Of a stretch of DNA of 45,027 bases, positions 33,168-42,389 are shown in pieces. The notes beneath the pieces are model-generated. The model worked only from the letters and a program-made list of their open reading frames with translations. It searched no databases and was not told where the DNA came from. Numbering within the stretch: position 1 is the first letter of the stretch; each line of letters opens with the position of its first letter. Source of the DNA: Nitrospiraceae bacterium. GTDB taxonomy: Bacteria; Nitrospirota; Thermodesulfovibrionia; Thermodesulfovibrionales; Dissulfurispiraceae. A program made the position numbers and the translations under genes. Where the stretch lies: the NCBI GenBank assembly GCA_021371915.1, contig JAJFVG010000038.1, forward strand, positions 1 to 45,027, in the 5' to 3' direction.

Positions 33168-34841
33168 CTACTTTTCTATTCCGTCAAAGTTTTTGCCTAT
33201 CTTCCTGTCAAACTCCATCTTCCTAAGCACAGCCCTCTTTATCTTGCCGCTGGTGGTCTTTGGCAGCTCTTCGACAAACTCGATCTCTCTCGGATATTTG
33301 TATGGAGCTGTATTCTTCTTCACATATTCCTGTATGTCGTGCATCAGCTCTTCAGACGGTTTGTATCCGGGAGCAAGTATGATAAATGCCTTTACGATCT
33401 CGCCCCTTATATCATCAGGGCTGCCAACAACAGCGCTCTCTGCAACAGCCTCGTGCTCCTGCAAAACGCTCTCCACCTCAAACGGGCCTATCCTGTAGCC
33501 GGAAGCCTTTATAACATCATCCGCTCTTCCGAAGAAGTAGAGGTAGCCGTCATGATCTTTATATGCCTTGTCTCCTGTAAAGTACCAACCATCCTTGAAT
33601 ACGCGCGAGTTTTCTTCAGCCTCATCAAGATACTCATCAAAGATGCCTACCGGTTTTTCAGGCTTGACCCTTACAGCTATAAATCCAGCCTCTCCCGATG
33701 GCAGAGGCATATTGTTGTCATCAAGTATTTCAACCTGAAGGTCTGGAGAGGGTTTGCCCATTGAGCCGGGCTTTACAGGAAGAAACCTGTAGTTGCCCAC
33801 AAGCATAGTTGTTTCTGTCTGTCCGTATGCCTCGCGTATGGTGCTGCCTGAGGCCTCGCGCCATGCCTTTATCACCTCTGGATTGAGCGGCTCTCCTGCT
33901 GATGTGCTTACGCGAAGGCTCGAAAAATCATAGCCTGAGAGGTCTTCCAATATGAGCATTCTGTATACCGTGGGAGGTGCGCAGAATATGGTTACCCCAT
34001 GCTCCTGCATAAGCTTCATGGTCAGCTTAGGATTGAATCTGCCCTCAGCATTGTGAATGAAAAGTCCGGTGCCGAGCACCCACTGGCCGTAAAAACCCCA
34101 TGCTGCCTTTGCCCATCCGGTGTCTGAAAGCACCCATATGAGATCGCTCGGATGCGCATCATGCCAGAGGCCTGCTGTGCGTACATGGCCAAGCGGATAT
34201 GTGCACCTGTGCAGAACCATCTTTGGATATTTTGTTGTGCCTGATGTGAAGTAGAGAAGAAACGGATCATTGGATGATGTCTGCTCAATATCCTCTCTAC
34301 TGAGGGATGCTGAGGCATGCTCCATCATGGACTCAAAATTGCGCCAGCCCTCAACATCGCCGTCCAGAAGTATCTTGTGCCTCAGGTGAGGAAACTCTGT
34401 CTTTTTGCACTCCTCTTCAACCTTCAGATAATTTGAGACATTGGTTATGATTACGTTTGCCTTTGATTTAAGCAGTCTGTATTCGATGTCAGCTGCGGTA
34501 AGAAGTCCTGGCGCAGGTATAACAACAGCGCCGAGCTTGTGACAGCCCACAATGATACCGTACCACTCAGGTATGCGAGGGAGCATAAGAAATACCTTGT
34601 CGCCTTTTTTAATGCCTATTTTTCTGAGCGCATTTACAACCTTGTTTGAATAGCGGGAGAAGTCCCAGAAGGTAAACTTTTTTACATCCTTGCCTGAAGA
34701 GTCTGTCCATATCATCGCAAGCCTGTTCCTGTCCTTGGCATGCTTGTCAATAACATCGAAACCGAAATTGAAGTTTTCAGGGACATCTATCCTGAAATTC
34801 TTTTTTGCGCTCTCGTAATCCTTCAGATCGTAAATAGACAT
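33168..34841 (-). CDS. AMP-forming acyl-CoA synthetase (medium-chain/acetyl type)
   Basis: This is a 557-residue ANL-superfamily ligase that activates a carboxylic acid to an acyl-AMP and then to acyl-CoA. Motifs are the P-loop LLYFTSGTTKYPKMVLH, DLIWVLSDTGWAKAAWG typical of the acetyl/medium-chain branch, EAYGQTETTMLVGN, WYFTGDKAYKDHDGYLYFFGR, and the catalytic Lys in TTSGKIKR. The substrate chain length cannot be read. Two adjacent ATGs occur; the second (34841) has the better spacing (6 nt) from a GGAGGG Shine-Dalgarno. It may be co-transcribed with the phosphate transporter genes 54 nt upstream. Confidence 0.92.
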   Translation of the reverse strand: MSIYDLKDYESAKKNFRIDVPENFNFGFDVIDKHAKDRNRLAMIWTDSSGKDVKKFTFWDFSRYSNKVVNALRKIGIKKGDKVFLMLPRIPEWYGIIVGCHKLGAVVIPAPGLLTAADIEYRLLKSKANVIITNVSNYLKVEEECKKTEFPHLRHKILLDGDVEGWRNFESMMEHASASLSREDIEQTSSNDPFLLYFTSGTTKYPKMVLHRCTYPLGHVRTAGLWHDAHPSDLIWVLSDTGWAKAAWGFYGQWVLGTGLFIHNAEGRFNPKLTMKLMQEHGVTIFCAPPTVYRMLILEDLSGYDFSSLRVSTSAGEPLNPEVIKAWREASGSTIREAYGQTETTMLVGNYRFLPVKPGSMGKPSPDLQVEILDDNNMPLPSGEAGFIAVRVKPEKPVGIFDEYLDEAEENSRVFKDGWYFTGDKAYKDHDGYLYFFGRADDVIKASGYRIGPFEVESVLQEHEAVAESAVVGSPDDIRGEIVKAFIILAPGYKPSEELMHDIQEYVKKNTAPYKYPREIEFVEELPKTTSGKIKRAVLRKMEFDRKIGKNFDGIEK

Positions 34842-34895
34842 CATTTTCCCTCCGAATGTATGGTCTGTCGCCTTCGCTTTAATCTATGCAGGTGT

Positions 34896-35891
34896 TTATC
34901 CGACAGCAAGCAGCAGCAGCTTGCAGACTGCCCAGGCAAGGAATCCGCACAAGGGGATTGTGATAACCCATGCCATAATTATGTTGCCGCCAACACCCCA
35001 TCTCACTCCCGAAAAACGCTTTGATGCGCCAACGCCCATTATTGTCGATGAGATGACATGTGTTGTGGACAGAGGCAGGCCTATTCTTGATGCTATTTCT
35101 ATAAGTGTTGCAGCAGATGCCTCTGCTGCAAAGCCGTTTATAGGCCTGAGGTTCACAAGTTTGACTCCGAGGGTTTTTATTATCCTCCAGCCTCCTGCGG
35201 CAGTTCCAAGCGCCATGACTGATGCGCAGGTAAGCACAACCCAGAACGGCACATGAAAGTCCGCAAGTCCGTAATAGCTGACGAGCGCCATTGTTATGAT
35301 TCCCATTGTCTTTTGCGCGTCATTGCTGCCATGGCTGAATGCCATATATGCTGCTGACACTATCTGGAGCCTGCTGAAAAGACCGCTTACTGTAGAGGGC
35401 GCTGACTTTTTGAATATGTGCAGCAGCACCATCATAAGCAGGTAGCCGAGTGCAAAGCCTATGATCGGAGAGACCAGAAGACCTGCAAGGACTTTGTATA
35501 CACCCTTGCTTATTACAGCCTCAGTGCCAACAGACGCTATTGCAGAACCCACTATGCTGGATATAAGCGCATGGCTCGAAGAAGTCGGCAGGCCGAAATA
35601 CCATGTAAAGAGACCCCATGTTATTGCTGAAATAAGCGCTGCTATTATGGTTATCTGATTTATCGCCCCGGCATTCACTATGCCTGCGCCCATGGTCTTT
35701 GCAACTGCCGTTCCTGACAGAGCGCCCACAAGATTGAGGACCGCGGCCATGAGCACTGCTATTTTTGGAGAGAGCACTCTTGTTGATACTGATGTGGCTA
35801 TTGCGTTTGCAGTGTCGTGAAATCCATTTATGAAATCGAATATTAAGGCGAGAAAAATGACTACAAGCAGAAGGGTGAATGTCTCATGCAT
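34896..35891 (-). CDS. PiT-family inorganic phosphate transporter
   Basis: This 331-residue, roughly ten-helix membrane protein carries both PiT repeats: FINGFHDTANAIATSVSTRVLSP near the N-terminus and SHGSNDAQKTMGIITMAL in the middle. Ion-coupled phosphate uptake is the family role. It overlaps the DUF47 gene by 8 nt (35884-35891), a standard pairing in which the PhoU-like protein regulates the transporter. Confidence 0.95.
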   Translation of the reverse strand: MHETFTLLLVVIFLALIFDFINGFHDTANAIATSVSTRVLSPKIAVLMAAVLNLVGALSGTAVAKTMGAGIVNAGAINQITIIAALISAITWGLFTWYFGLPTSSSHALISSIVGSAIASVGTEAVISKGVYKVLAGLLVSPIIGFALGYLLMMVLLHIFKKSAPSTVSGLFSRLQIVSAAYMAFSHGSNDAQKTMGIITMALVSYYGLADFHVPFWVVLTCASVMALGTAAGGWRIIKTLGVKLVNLRPINGFAAEASAATLIEIASRIGLPLSTTHVISSTIMGVGASKRFSGVRWGVGGNIIMAWVITIPLCGFLAWAVCKLLLLAVG

Positions 35892-36501
35892 ATTTAAGCA
35901 TTATGGCTTCTAGGATGTTGGCAACATCTTCACACCTGTCTGAGGCATCCTCAAGCAGCTCATAAATTTCCTTCCACTTTATGATATATATGGCGTCCGA
36001 GGTGCCGTTGAAGAGTTCACAAAGGGCGTTTCTGAAGTCGCGGTCGATCTTGTTCTCGAGCCTATTTATCTCTATGCAGTACTCCTGCACGTGCTGATAA
36101 TTCTTTTTTCTCAATTCTTTTATGGCTTTGGTTATAACTTCTGTTGTGAGCAGCAGATCTTTTGATATCGCTACGACAGCCGGAGTGGGGGCATCGAGCT
36201 TGAAGAGCACCAGCCTGTCAACAGCAGCCCATATCATATCAAGCACATCATCAAGCCTCGAAGCGAGCGCGTGCAGGTCTTCTCTGTCGATAGGCGTTAC
36301 GAACGTGCTGTTGAGCTTTTTCATGATGTCATGGGTAACCATGTCGCCATCCTGCTCAACTTCGTAGAGATTTTTGGCGAGTACGTCAATATTGTCATAC
36401 TGCTGCATCAGGTTTACAAGTATGCCGGCGCCTTTTGTCAGGTTCAGCGCTGCCCTGTCAAAAAGCTCGAAGAAATCTGTCTCTTTAGGAAATAATCTCA
36501 T
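35884..36501 (-). CDS. DUF47 PhoU-like regulator of PiT transporter
   Basis: This 205-residue helical protein of the DUF47/PhoU-related family starts MRLFPKETDFFELFDRAA and has EVEQDGDMVTHDIMKKLN and FVTPIDREDLHALASRLDDVLD, all family-typical. It probably controls phosphate flow through the overlapping PiT transporter. The promoter upstream is TTGACA-18-TATTCT, with the -10 box 13 nt from the ATG and no Shine-Dalgarno. Confidence 0.94.
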   Translation of the reverse strand: MRLFPKETDFFELFDRAALNLTKGAGILVNLMQQYDNIDVLAKNLYEVEQDGDMVTHDIMKKLNSTFVTPIDREDLHALASRLDDVLDMIWAAVDRLVLFKLDAPTPAVVAISKDLLLTTEVITKAIKELRKKNYQHVQEYCIEINRLENKIDRDFRNALCELFNGTSDAIYIIKWKEIYELLEDASDRCEDVANILEAIMLKYA

Positions 36502-36514
36502 ATACGCAATCGCT

Positions 36515-36544
36515 AGAATAATTAAAAACCATTCATTGTGTCAA
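36515..36544 (-). promoter_or_regulatory. promoter of DUF47-PiT operon
   Basis: TTGACA (36539-36544), 18-nt spacer, TATTCT (36515-36520). The leader is about 6 nt and lacks a Shine-Dalgarno. Confidence 0.6.
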
Positions 36545-36557
36545 CCGAACCGAAGGA

Positions 36558-38516
36558 TCAGTCTCCTGCATTCTTAAGAAGCGCCCTCTTGAGGTTATCG
36601 ACAACAAATGGTTTTTGTATAAAGATCATGTTCCGTTCACCTGATATGCTTTTTGGCACTGATCCATGGCTGTATCCGCTGGCAACGATTATTTTTATTT
36701 CAGGATCAATCTTCCTTATTTCAGCAAATGTCTCAGCCCCGCTAATTCCCGGCATCGTCAGATCAAGTATGATACTGCCTATTTCTTTGTTGTGAGCCCT
36801 GAACAGGGCAACTGCCTCATTTCCGTCGTGTGCGGCAATCGTATCAAAGCCCAGGAATTTTACTATCTCAACACATACTTCGCGCACCATGTCTTCATCA
36901 TCAACCACCATTACCTTCTTCTTAAAAAGTTCCCGGTCTTTGCCTGCATCCACGTCACCCTGCACAGCAGGCTGCCTCGACTCGGGCAGATTTGCAAGAG
37001 GAAACAGCGCAAAAACCGTTGTGCCTTGTTCAAGTTCGCTCTTAACAAAGATCGCACCTTCATGCCGCCTTATTATGCCGAGCACAGCGCTCATGCCGAG
37101 CCCTCTTCCTGTGAATTTTGTGGTGAAAAACGGGTCAAAAAGATTTTGCAGTGTATGTGCACTCATGCCGCAGCCCGGGTCTGAAACCTCAAGCCATACA
37201 TACCGGCCAGGTTCAGGCTTTTCATTGAGCCGACTCTTTTCAAGAGCATCCTTGTCAAAGAATGAAACGCCTGTGGTTATGGTAACAACGCCGTCCCTGT
37301 CGCCTATCGACTCAGCAGCATTTGTGATAAGGTTTATGACTATCTGCTGGATCTGCCCGGCATCAGCCTCTATAACAGGGATGTCCTTATCCAGATTCAG
37401 CCTGAGCATTATCTTTTTGGATATCGCTGTTCTGAGTATGTCTATGTTATCCTGCACGATCTCGTTTATATTCAAAAGATCGACCGTATAGTGGCCTTTG
37501 CCTGAGTAGGCAAGCATTTGCCTTGTTAGTTCAGCTGCCCTGTTTGTGCCTTTTATTGCATTGGATATAAACCGTCTTTCAGATGAATCCTGATCAATCT
37601 TTTCAAGCGCAAGTTCAAGGTTCCCCTGCACAGCCATCAAAAGATTGTTGAAGTCATGGGCTATGCCGCTGGCCATAACGCCGAGGCTTTCGAGTTTCTG
37701 CGCATGCAGAAGACGGCGTTCCATTTCACGCTTTTCATCTTCAGCATTTTTTAGCTCAAGCATATACTGCCTTGTGCGCCTGCCTGCCATGATTATACCG
37801 ACAAATCCTATTGCCCATAAACTGAAATATCCGAATATGTCCGGCAGTGTTTGACTGTTAAAAAGCCGTTGGTATTTGTCCCATGGGATTAATATGCTTA
37901 TACCTCCGCGCACATCGCCCTCTTTGTATCCCTGCGAGCCATGGCATTTGAGGCAATCCTTCTGCGTGAGAAAAGCCTGGATGTAGCGCAGGCTCTTGAC
38001 GCCATCCTTCTCCTGAAAAGCCCAGACCTCATTCTTTCCTTTTTCTATCTGCTGAAGGGCTGTTTTTTCCCACTCATCAGGAGCGTTTTCCGGACGCAGC
38101 GGATTCAAGCTTGTTATCCGGGTCTGAGAACCATAGTCCTTTCCCATAAACTCATATATCTGCCTCGCCATGTATGCGCCATTTATCAGGGTCAGCTTTC
38201 TGCCTGATGGTGTTGTTATATCTCTTTCAGGAATATTGCTAAGGTAAGGATTGGGTGGTGTCTTTTCTGTAACTGGCACATAAACACCGCCATGAATCGC
38301 CACCCAGTGTCTGTATGCGGCATCTTTGTCAAACGCGGTTTTTGCCTCTGTAATTGCAAGATTGAAAATGGAATTGGAATCCCTGTTGTATTGCCACAAG
38401 GCAAGTATCAGAAGAAGCAGGGTCCAGAAAAAAAGAAGCAACAGAAAGAGTTTCTTCAGCCTGGAAGCGTCGGGATCAGCATGCCCTGGCTTGGTCTCTG
38501 AATTTATACTCAGCAT
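36558..38516 (-). CDS. hybrid histidine kinase with periplasmic heme-motif (Tll0287-like) sensor
   Basis: This 652-residue protein has a membrane helix at about 25-43 (LFLLLLFFWTLLLLILALW), then a periplasmic domain of about 180 residues resembling the Tll0287-like (DUF3365) fold. That domain carries a c-type heme motif CLKCH (Cys188, Cys191, His192). A second helix follows (FSLWAIGFVGIIMAGR), then HisKA with the phospho-accepting His287 in IAHDFNNLL, HATPase with NLITNAAES, DPGCGM and GRGLGMSAVLG, and a C-terminal receiver domain with Asp585 in IILDLTMPG. It could sense redox state, O2 or NO through heme and phosphorylate its own receiver. No DNA-binding partner is adjacent. The start is set by a GAGGG Shine-Dalgarno 4 nt upstream. 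Confidence 0.93.
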   Translation of the reverse strand: MLSINSETKPGHADPDASRLKKLFLLLLFFWTLLLLILALWQYNRDSNSIFNLAITEAKTAFDKDAAYRHWVAIHGGVYVPVTEKTPPNPYLSNIPERDITTPSGRKLTLINGAYMARQIYEFMGKDYGSQTRITSLNPLRPENAPDEWEKTALQQIEKGKNEVWAFQEKDGVKSLRYIQAFLTQKDCLKCHGSQGYKEGDVRGGISILIPWDKYQRLFNSQTLPDIFGYFSLWAIGFVGIIMAGRRTRQYMLELKNAEDEKREMERRLLHAQKLESLGVMASGIAHDFNNLLMAVQGNLELALEKIDQDSSERRFISNAIKGTNRAAELTRQMLAYSGKGHYTVDLLNINEIVQDNIDILRTAISKKIMLRLNLDKDIPVIEADAGQIQQIVINLITNAAESIGDRDGVVTITTGVSFFDKDALEKSRLNEKPEPGRYVWLEVSDPGCGMSAHTLQNLFDPFFTTKFTGRGLGMSAVLGIIRRHEGAIFVKSELEQGTTVFALFPLANLPESRQPAVQGDVDAGKDRELFKKKVMVVDDEDMVREVCVEIVKFLGFDTIAAHDGNEAVALFRAHNKEIGSIILDLTMPGISGAETFAEIRKIDPEIKIIVASGYSHGSVPKSISGERNMIFIQKPFVVDNLKRALLKNAGD

Positions 38517-38654
38517 TATACCCTCGCAGGTTGGGTAAAAAATTAAGATGACAGCAGTTTATGCTGCCAGCATCCATATTGTCAGTAGTATATATAAATC
38601 CTGCAGTGATGTAAAACAAGAGGAATGGTAATAACAACTGGAATGGAAGTAAAG

Positions 38655-38727
38655 CTCCCGGGGAGGGATTCGAACCCCCGACAGGGTGGTTAACAGCCAC
38701 CTGCTCTGCCGGCTGAGCTACCCGGGA
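38655..38727 (-). tRNA. tRNA-Asn (GTT)
   Basis: This 73-nt gene has a complete cloverleaf: a 7-bp acceptor (TCCCGGG/CCCGGGA), TAGCTCAGCCGGCAGAGCA as the D-arm, anticodon loop CTGTTAA (anticodon GTT), a T-loop GTTCGAATC, and discriminator G. The 3' CCA is not encoded. It has its own promoter at 38770-38799. Confidence 0.97.
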
Positions 38728-38769
38728 AATTGTTCAGTTGATGCAAAACCGCATGAAAACTGAAAGGAT

Positions 38770-38799
38770 TTTATAGCAGAAAACACTTTGAGTTGTCAA
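38770..38799 (-). promoter_or_regulatory. promoter of tRNA-Asn
   Basis: TTGACA (38794-38799), 18-nt spacer, TATAAA (38770-38775), 42 nt before the mature tRNA 5' end. Confidence 0.65.
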
Positions 38800-38801
38800 A
38801 T

Positions 38802-38837
38802 AAAGAGGCAGTGCGGTTATAACCGCACTGCCTCTTT
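38802..38837. terminator. 36-bp perfect palindrome, terminator of the hsp20 operon
   Basis: Two 18-nt arms are exactly complementary (AAAGAGGCAGTGCGGTTA and its reverse complement), with T-tracts on both sides. It lies 8 nt after the hsp20 stop and insulates the heat-shock operon from tRNA-Asn. Confidence 0.9.
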
Positions 38838-38844
38838 TAACAAT

Positions 38845-39306
38845 CTATTTGACCTCTATTTTTATCTCTTTGGCCTTTGACTCTTCCTTTTTGGGCAGCA
38901 CTATTTCGAGCACTCCATTTTCAAAAGATGCCTTTGCCTTTTCACTCTCAACCTCAACAGGCAGGGCGAGTGAGCGGGTGAATGTGCCGTAGCTTCTTTC
39001 AGAGAAGTAGTAGTTTTCCTGCTTCACCTCCTCCTCTTTTTTAACCTCGCCTTTTATGGTGAGTGAATCCTTGGTTATCGTAAGGTCAAGTCCGTCCTTT
39101 TTCACTCCCGGCACTTCAGCCTTTACCACAATCTCATTCTTTCTGTCATACATCTCTACATTGGGCGCCATCAGCCCTGCCTCTGCCTGTACAGGCCAGG
39201 CGTGTCTTCTCCTTGAGGAGGGAACAAAGAATTCTTCAAAAATTCTGTCCATATCCCTTCTCATGTCTTCCAGCTCCCTGAGAGGGCCCCACTTTACGAT
39301 CGACAT
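38845..39306 (-). CDS. hsp20: small heat shock protein Hsp20
   Basis: This is a 153-residue alpha-crystallin-type chaperone that holds unfolding proteins without ATP. The start is MSIVKWGPLRELEDMRRDMD; 13 extra upstream codons are excluded because GGAGG lies 9 nt before 39306. The alpha-crystallin domain (about 45-140) has VEMYDRKNEIVVKAEVPGV, FSERSYGTFTRSLALPVEV and FENGVLEIVLPK, and the tail ends in the IxI-like motif IKIEV. It is the last gene of dnaJ-hspR-clpB-hsp20, 65 nt after clpB, with two hairpins in the gap. Confidence 0.95.
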   Translation of the reverse strand: MSIVKWGPLRELEDMRRDMDRIFEEFFVPSSRRRHAWPVQAEAGLMAPNVEMYDRKNEIVVKAEVPGVKKDGLDLTITKDSLTIKGEVKKEEEVKQENYYFSERSYGTFTRSLALPVEVESEKAKASFENGVLEIVLPKKEESKAKEIKIEVK

Positions 39307-39320
39307 GTTCGACCTCCATT

Positions 39321-39371
39321 GTCCGGCGCTGATTCGTCCGGACATCTTTTAGTTACCAGGCCAAGGGCCTG
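39321..39371 (-). other. two hairpins in the clpB-hsp20 gap
   Basis: CAGGCC-N3-GGCCTG (39357-39371) sits directly after the clpB stop, and GTCCGG-N11-CCGGAC (39321-39343) sits just before the hsp20 Shine-Dalgarno. They may affect mRNA processing or attenuation. The Shine-Dalgarno itself is not inside either stem, so this is not an obvious thermosensor. Confidence 0.5.
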
Positions 39372-42017
39372 TTATTGAACAAGCTCGGCTGCTGCTGTCT
39401 TTTCAAAGACCAGCTCACTGCCATTGTAATCAACTTCTACCTTATCTCCCTCGCTGAAAGCGCCTGAGAGCAGCTTTACTGCAAGAGGATTGAGTATTTC
39501 CCTCTGTATTGTCCTTTTGAGCGGCCTTGCCCCATAAACAGGATCATATCCTGCTGATGCTATGTGCGCCTTTGCAGCATCAGTGAGTGTGATATCGATC
39601 TTTTTGTCTTCGAGATACTTTTTCATCCTGCTCACCTGTATATCAACCACCTGCCTGAGCAGTTCTTCACTTAATGGATTAAAGATGATCACCTCATCTA
39701 TCCTGTTTATGAACTCAGGTCTGAAGAATGACCTCAGGTCTTCCATCACCTTGTCGCGGAGGTCCCTGTTGCTGCTGCCTGACCAGTGCGCTGGCGCTTT
39801 TTTTGTGCTGCGCTCGAGTATTTCCTGTATATGGCTGCTGCCTATGTTGGATGTCATTATCACCACTGTATTTCTAAAGTCCACTGTCCTGCCGTGTCCG
39901 TCAGTAAGCCTGCCGTCATCAAGCAGCTGCAAAAGCACATTGAATACCTCCTGATGCGCTTTTTCCACCTCATCAAACAGCACGACCGCGTATGGCTTTC
40001 TGCGGATCGCCTCTGTAAGCTGTCCGCCCTCATCATATCCCACATAGCCTGGAGGCGCTCCTATCATCCTGGCAACTGTGTGCCTCTCCTGGTATTCGGA
40101 CATGTCTATGCGCACAAGCGCTGTTTCATCATCAAACATAAACTCAGCAAGAGCCTTTGCAAGCTCTGTTTTTCCGACTCCTGTCGGCCCCAGAAAGAGG
40201 AATGAACCTATCGGCCTGTTTGGATCCTGAAGCCCTGCGCGCGACCGCCTTATGGCATCTGAAACAGCTCTTATCGCATCCTCCTGTCCAACAACACGTG
40301 TGCTTATGGCTGATTCCATATTGATGAGCTTGTGTATTTCGCTCTCCAGCATCCTTGCCACAGGTATGCCTGTCCACTTGGAAACCACTTGTGCAATATC
40401 CTCTTCATCCACCTGCTCCTTGAGCATCTTTCTTGTCTGCTGTGCTGCATCAAGCCTGCTGCTTTCTGACTCGAGCTCTCTCTGGAGTTCGAGCAGCTTG
40501 CCGTACCTCAACTCTGCTGCCCTGCCAAGGTCTCCCTCGCGTTCAGCCTTTTCAGAGTCCATCTTTGCTGTCTCGATCTGCTCCTTTATGTCGCGTATCT
40601 TTTTGATGATCTCTTTTTCGCTCATCCACTGCGCGCGCAGCTCATTGCGCTGGCCTTGAAGCTCTGCTGACTCCTGGCCGATCTTCTCTATCTTGCGTTT
40701 TGCATCAGCGCTGCCGTCCTTAACAAGAGCCTGCCTCTCTATCTCAAGCTGCCGCAGCCTGCGCTCTATCTCATCCAGCTCAACAGGCATGCTGTCAATT
40801 TCCATTCTTAGTTTTGCTGATGCCTCATCAATAAGGTCTATTGCCTTGTCCGGCAGAAAACGCTCTGTTATGTATCTATTTGAGAGCATGACAGCAGCTA
40901 TAAGAGCAGCGTCCTTTATCTTTACTCCGTGATGCACCTCATACTTGTCCTTGAGCCCCCTTAAAATTGATATTGTGTCCTCAACAGAAGGCTCGTTTAT
41001 CATCACCGGCTGAAACCTTCGCTCCAGCGCTGCATCTTTCTCTATATGCTTCCTGTACTCATCAACAGTCGTTGCTCCTATGCACCTGAGCTCTCCTCTT
41101 GCCAATGCAGGCTTCAGCATGTTTGATGCATCCATTGCTCCCTCAGCAGCGCCTGCTCCTACAAGAGTGTGCAGCTCGTCGATGAACATGATTACTTCAC
41201 CTTCTGACTGCTCCACTTCCTTGAGTACAGCCTTGAGCCTTTCTTCAAACTCGCCCCTGTACTTTGCGCCTGCTATAAGATTGCCAAGGTCCAATGCTAT
41301 GACCTGCTTGTTGCGCAACGTTTCAGGCACATCACCGGCAACTATTCTCTGTGCAAGGCCCTCCACAATAGCTGTCTTGCCGACTCCAGGATCGCCTATC
41401 AGAACAGGGTTGTTCTTTGTCCTCCTCGATAAGACCTGAACAATTCTTCTTATCTCCTCATCCCTGCCTATAACTGGATCGAGCTTTCCTTTCTTCGAAA
41501 GGTCGGTCAGGTTTTTACCGTATTTTTTGAGAGCCTGGTACTTCTCTTCAGGATTGGGATCAGTCACCCTGTGGCTGCCCCTTATCTCCTGCATGGCTGC
41601 AAGCACGCTGTCCGGATTTGCTCCGTTTCTCTTGAGTATTTCTGAAGCCTTGTCATCTGATCCTGCAACAGCAAGAAGCAGATGCTCAACGCTTATGTAT
41701 TCATCGCTCATATGTTCTGCGCGCTTCTCAGCGTCTTCAAGCACGGTCTTCAGTTTAGGCGAAATATAAACCTGGTCCATCGGCACAGCGCCTGATACCT
41801 TGGGCAGCTTGTCGAGCTCTTTTTCGAGTTCAGTGCGTATTGCCCTCAGGTCAGCTCCAACCCTCTTGAGTATCTGGACGCTGAGGCCTTCTTCGTTCTG
41901 AAGCAGGCCATGCAGCAGATGCAGCACATCAAGCTGCTGATTGCCTTTTTTTGCTGCAACAGCCTGCGCATCCTGTATCACTTCCTGGCTTTTGAGCGTT
42001 AATTTATCGAGTCTCAT
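39372..42017 (-). CDS. clpB: ClpB protein disaggregase
   Basis: ClpB is a hexameric AAA+ disaggregase that works with DnaK/DnaJ. The full-length 881-residue protein has an N-terminal double-repeat domain, AAA-1 with Walker [10 protein letters not shown] and Walker [16 protein letters not shown], a coiled-coil middle domain (about 400-540, [15 protein letters not shown] and following), and AAA-2 with [10 protein letters not shown] and [11 protein letters not shown]. There is no ClpP-binding loop signature that I can see. A TAGGAGG Shine-Dalgarno lies 7 nt before the ATG. It is the third gene of the heat-shock operon, 18 nt after hspR. Confidence 0.97.
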   Translation of the reverse strand: MRLDKLTLKSQEVIQDAQAVAAKKGNQQLDVLHLLHGLLQNEEGLSVQILKRVGADLRAIRTELEKELDKLPKVSGAVPMDQVYISPKLKTVLEDAEKRAEHMSDEYISVEHLLLAVAGSDDKASEILKRNGANPDSVLAAMQEIRGSHRVTDPNPEEKYQALKKYGKNLTDLSKKGKLDPVIGRDEEIRRIVQVLSRRTKNNPVLIGDPGVGKTAIVEGLAQRIVAGDVPETLRNKQVIALDLGNLIAGAKYRGEFEERLKAVLKEVEQSEGEVIMFIDELHTLVGAGAAEGAMDASNMLKPALARGELRCIGATTVDEYRKHIEKDAALERRFQPVMINEPSVEDTISILRGLKDKYEVHHGVKIKDAALIAAVMLSNRYITERFLPDKAIDLIDEASAKLRMEIDSMPVELDEIERRLRQLEIERQALVKDGSADAKRKIEKIGQESAELQGQRNELRAQWMSEKEIIKKIRDIKEQIETAKMDSEKAEREGDLGRAAELRYGKLLELQRELESESSRLDAAQQTRKMLKEQVDEEDIAQVVSKWTGIPVARMLESEIHKLINMESAISTRVVGQEDAIRAVSDAIRRSRAGLQDPNRPIGSFLFLGPTGVGKTELAKALAEFMFDDETALVRIDMSEYQERHTVARMIGAPPGYVGYDEGGQLTEAIRRKPYAVVLFDEVEKAHQEVFNVLLQLLDDGRLTDGHGRTVDFRNTVVIMTSNIGSSHIQEILERSTKKAPAHWSGSSNRDLRDKVMEDLRSFFRPEFINRIDEVIIFNPLSEELLRQVVDIQVSRMKKYLEDKKIDITLTDAAKAHIASAGYDPVYGARPLKRTIQREILNPLAVKLLSGAFSEGDKVEVDYNGSELVFEKTAAAELVQ

Positions 42018-42035
42018 GCATATTCCTCCTAAAAC

Positions 42036-42389
42036 TTATTCCTCTGAAAATATTTTTTTAAGCCTGCGGTGAAAGTTCTCTCTCATATCCTCTTCCATGC
42101 TGTCCATCAGTTGCAGCAGCTCATCCTGAAGAGACTCGAACCGGTTGCGCATCTGAAGTATCACATCCACGCCTGCCTTGTTCACACCCAGCTCTTTTGT
42201 CAGCTTTATCACCATGTTGAGCCTGTCAACATCTTCCTGCGTATAAAGCCTCTGCTGATTCACCCTGTGCGGATGCACAAATCCTTCCCTTTCGTACATC
42301 CTGAGTGTCTGCGGATGCACCTCGAGCATCTTCGACACAACGCTTATCATGAACAGAGGCGCTTCCTTATCCTTTTTGTTCCTGTTCAT
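42036..42389 (-). CDS. hspR: HspR-type MerR-family heat-shock repressor
   Basis: This 117-residue protein has a MerR-type winged helix (PLFMISVVSKMLEVHPQTLRM, YEREGFVHPHR) and a C-terminal helical part. HspR represses dnaK/clpB operons in Actinobacteria and several other phyla, with DnaK as co-repressor. It starts directly after the dnaJ stop (TAGATG, no gap). The order dnaJ-hspR-clpB supports autoregulation; a HAIR-like repeat at 43487-43507 is the candidate operator. Confidence 0.92.
   Translation of the reverse strand: MNRNKKDKEAPLFMISVVSKMLEVHPQTLRMYEREGFVHPHRVNQQRLYTQEDVDRLNMVIKLTKELGVNKAGVDVILQMRNRFESLQDELLQLMDSMEEDMRENFHRRLKKIFSEE

Noticed and set aside
36889-37491. 200-codon open frame antisense to the hybrid kinase
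   Set aside because: Shadow frame with Ser-rich low-information sequence; the opposite strand has full kinase motifs.
38508-38521. TATAAT overlapping the start codon of the hybrid kinase
   Set aside because: Transcription from it would begin inside the gene; a GAGGG Shine-Dalgarno better explains the start, and no later in-frame start is near.
39306-39345. RNA thermometer (ROSE/fourU) controlling hsp20
   Set aside because: The Shine-Dalgarno GGAGG lies outside both hairpins and no UUUU pairing partner is present.
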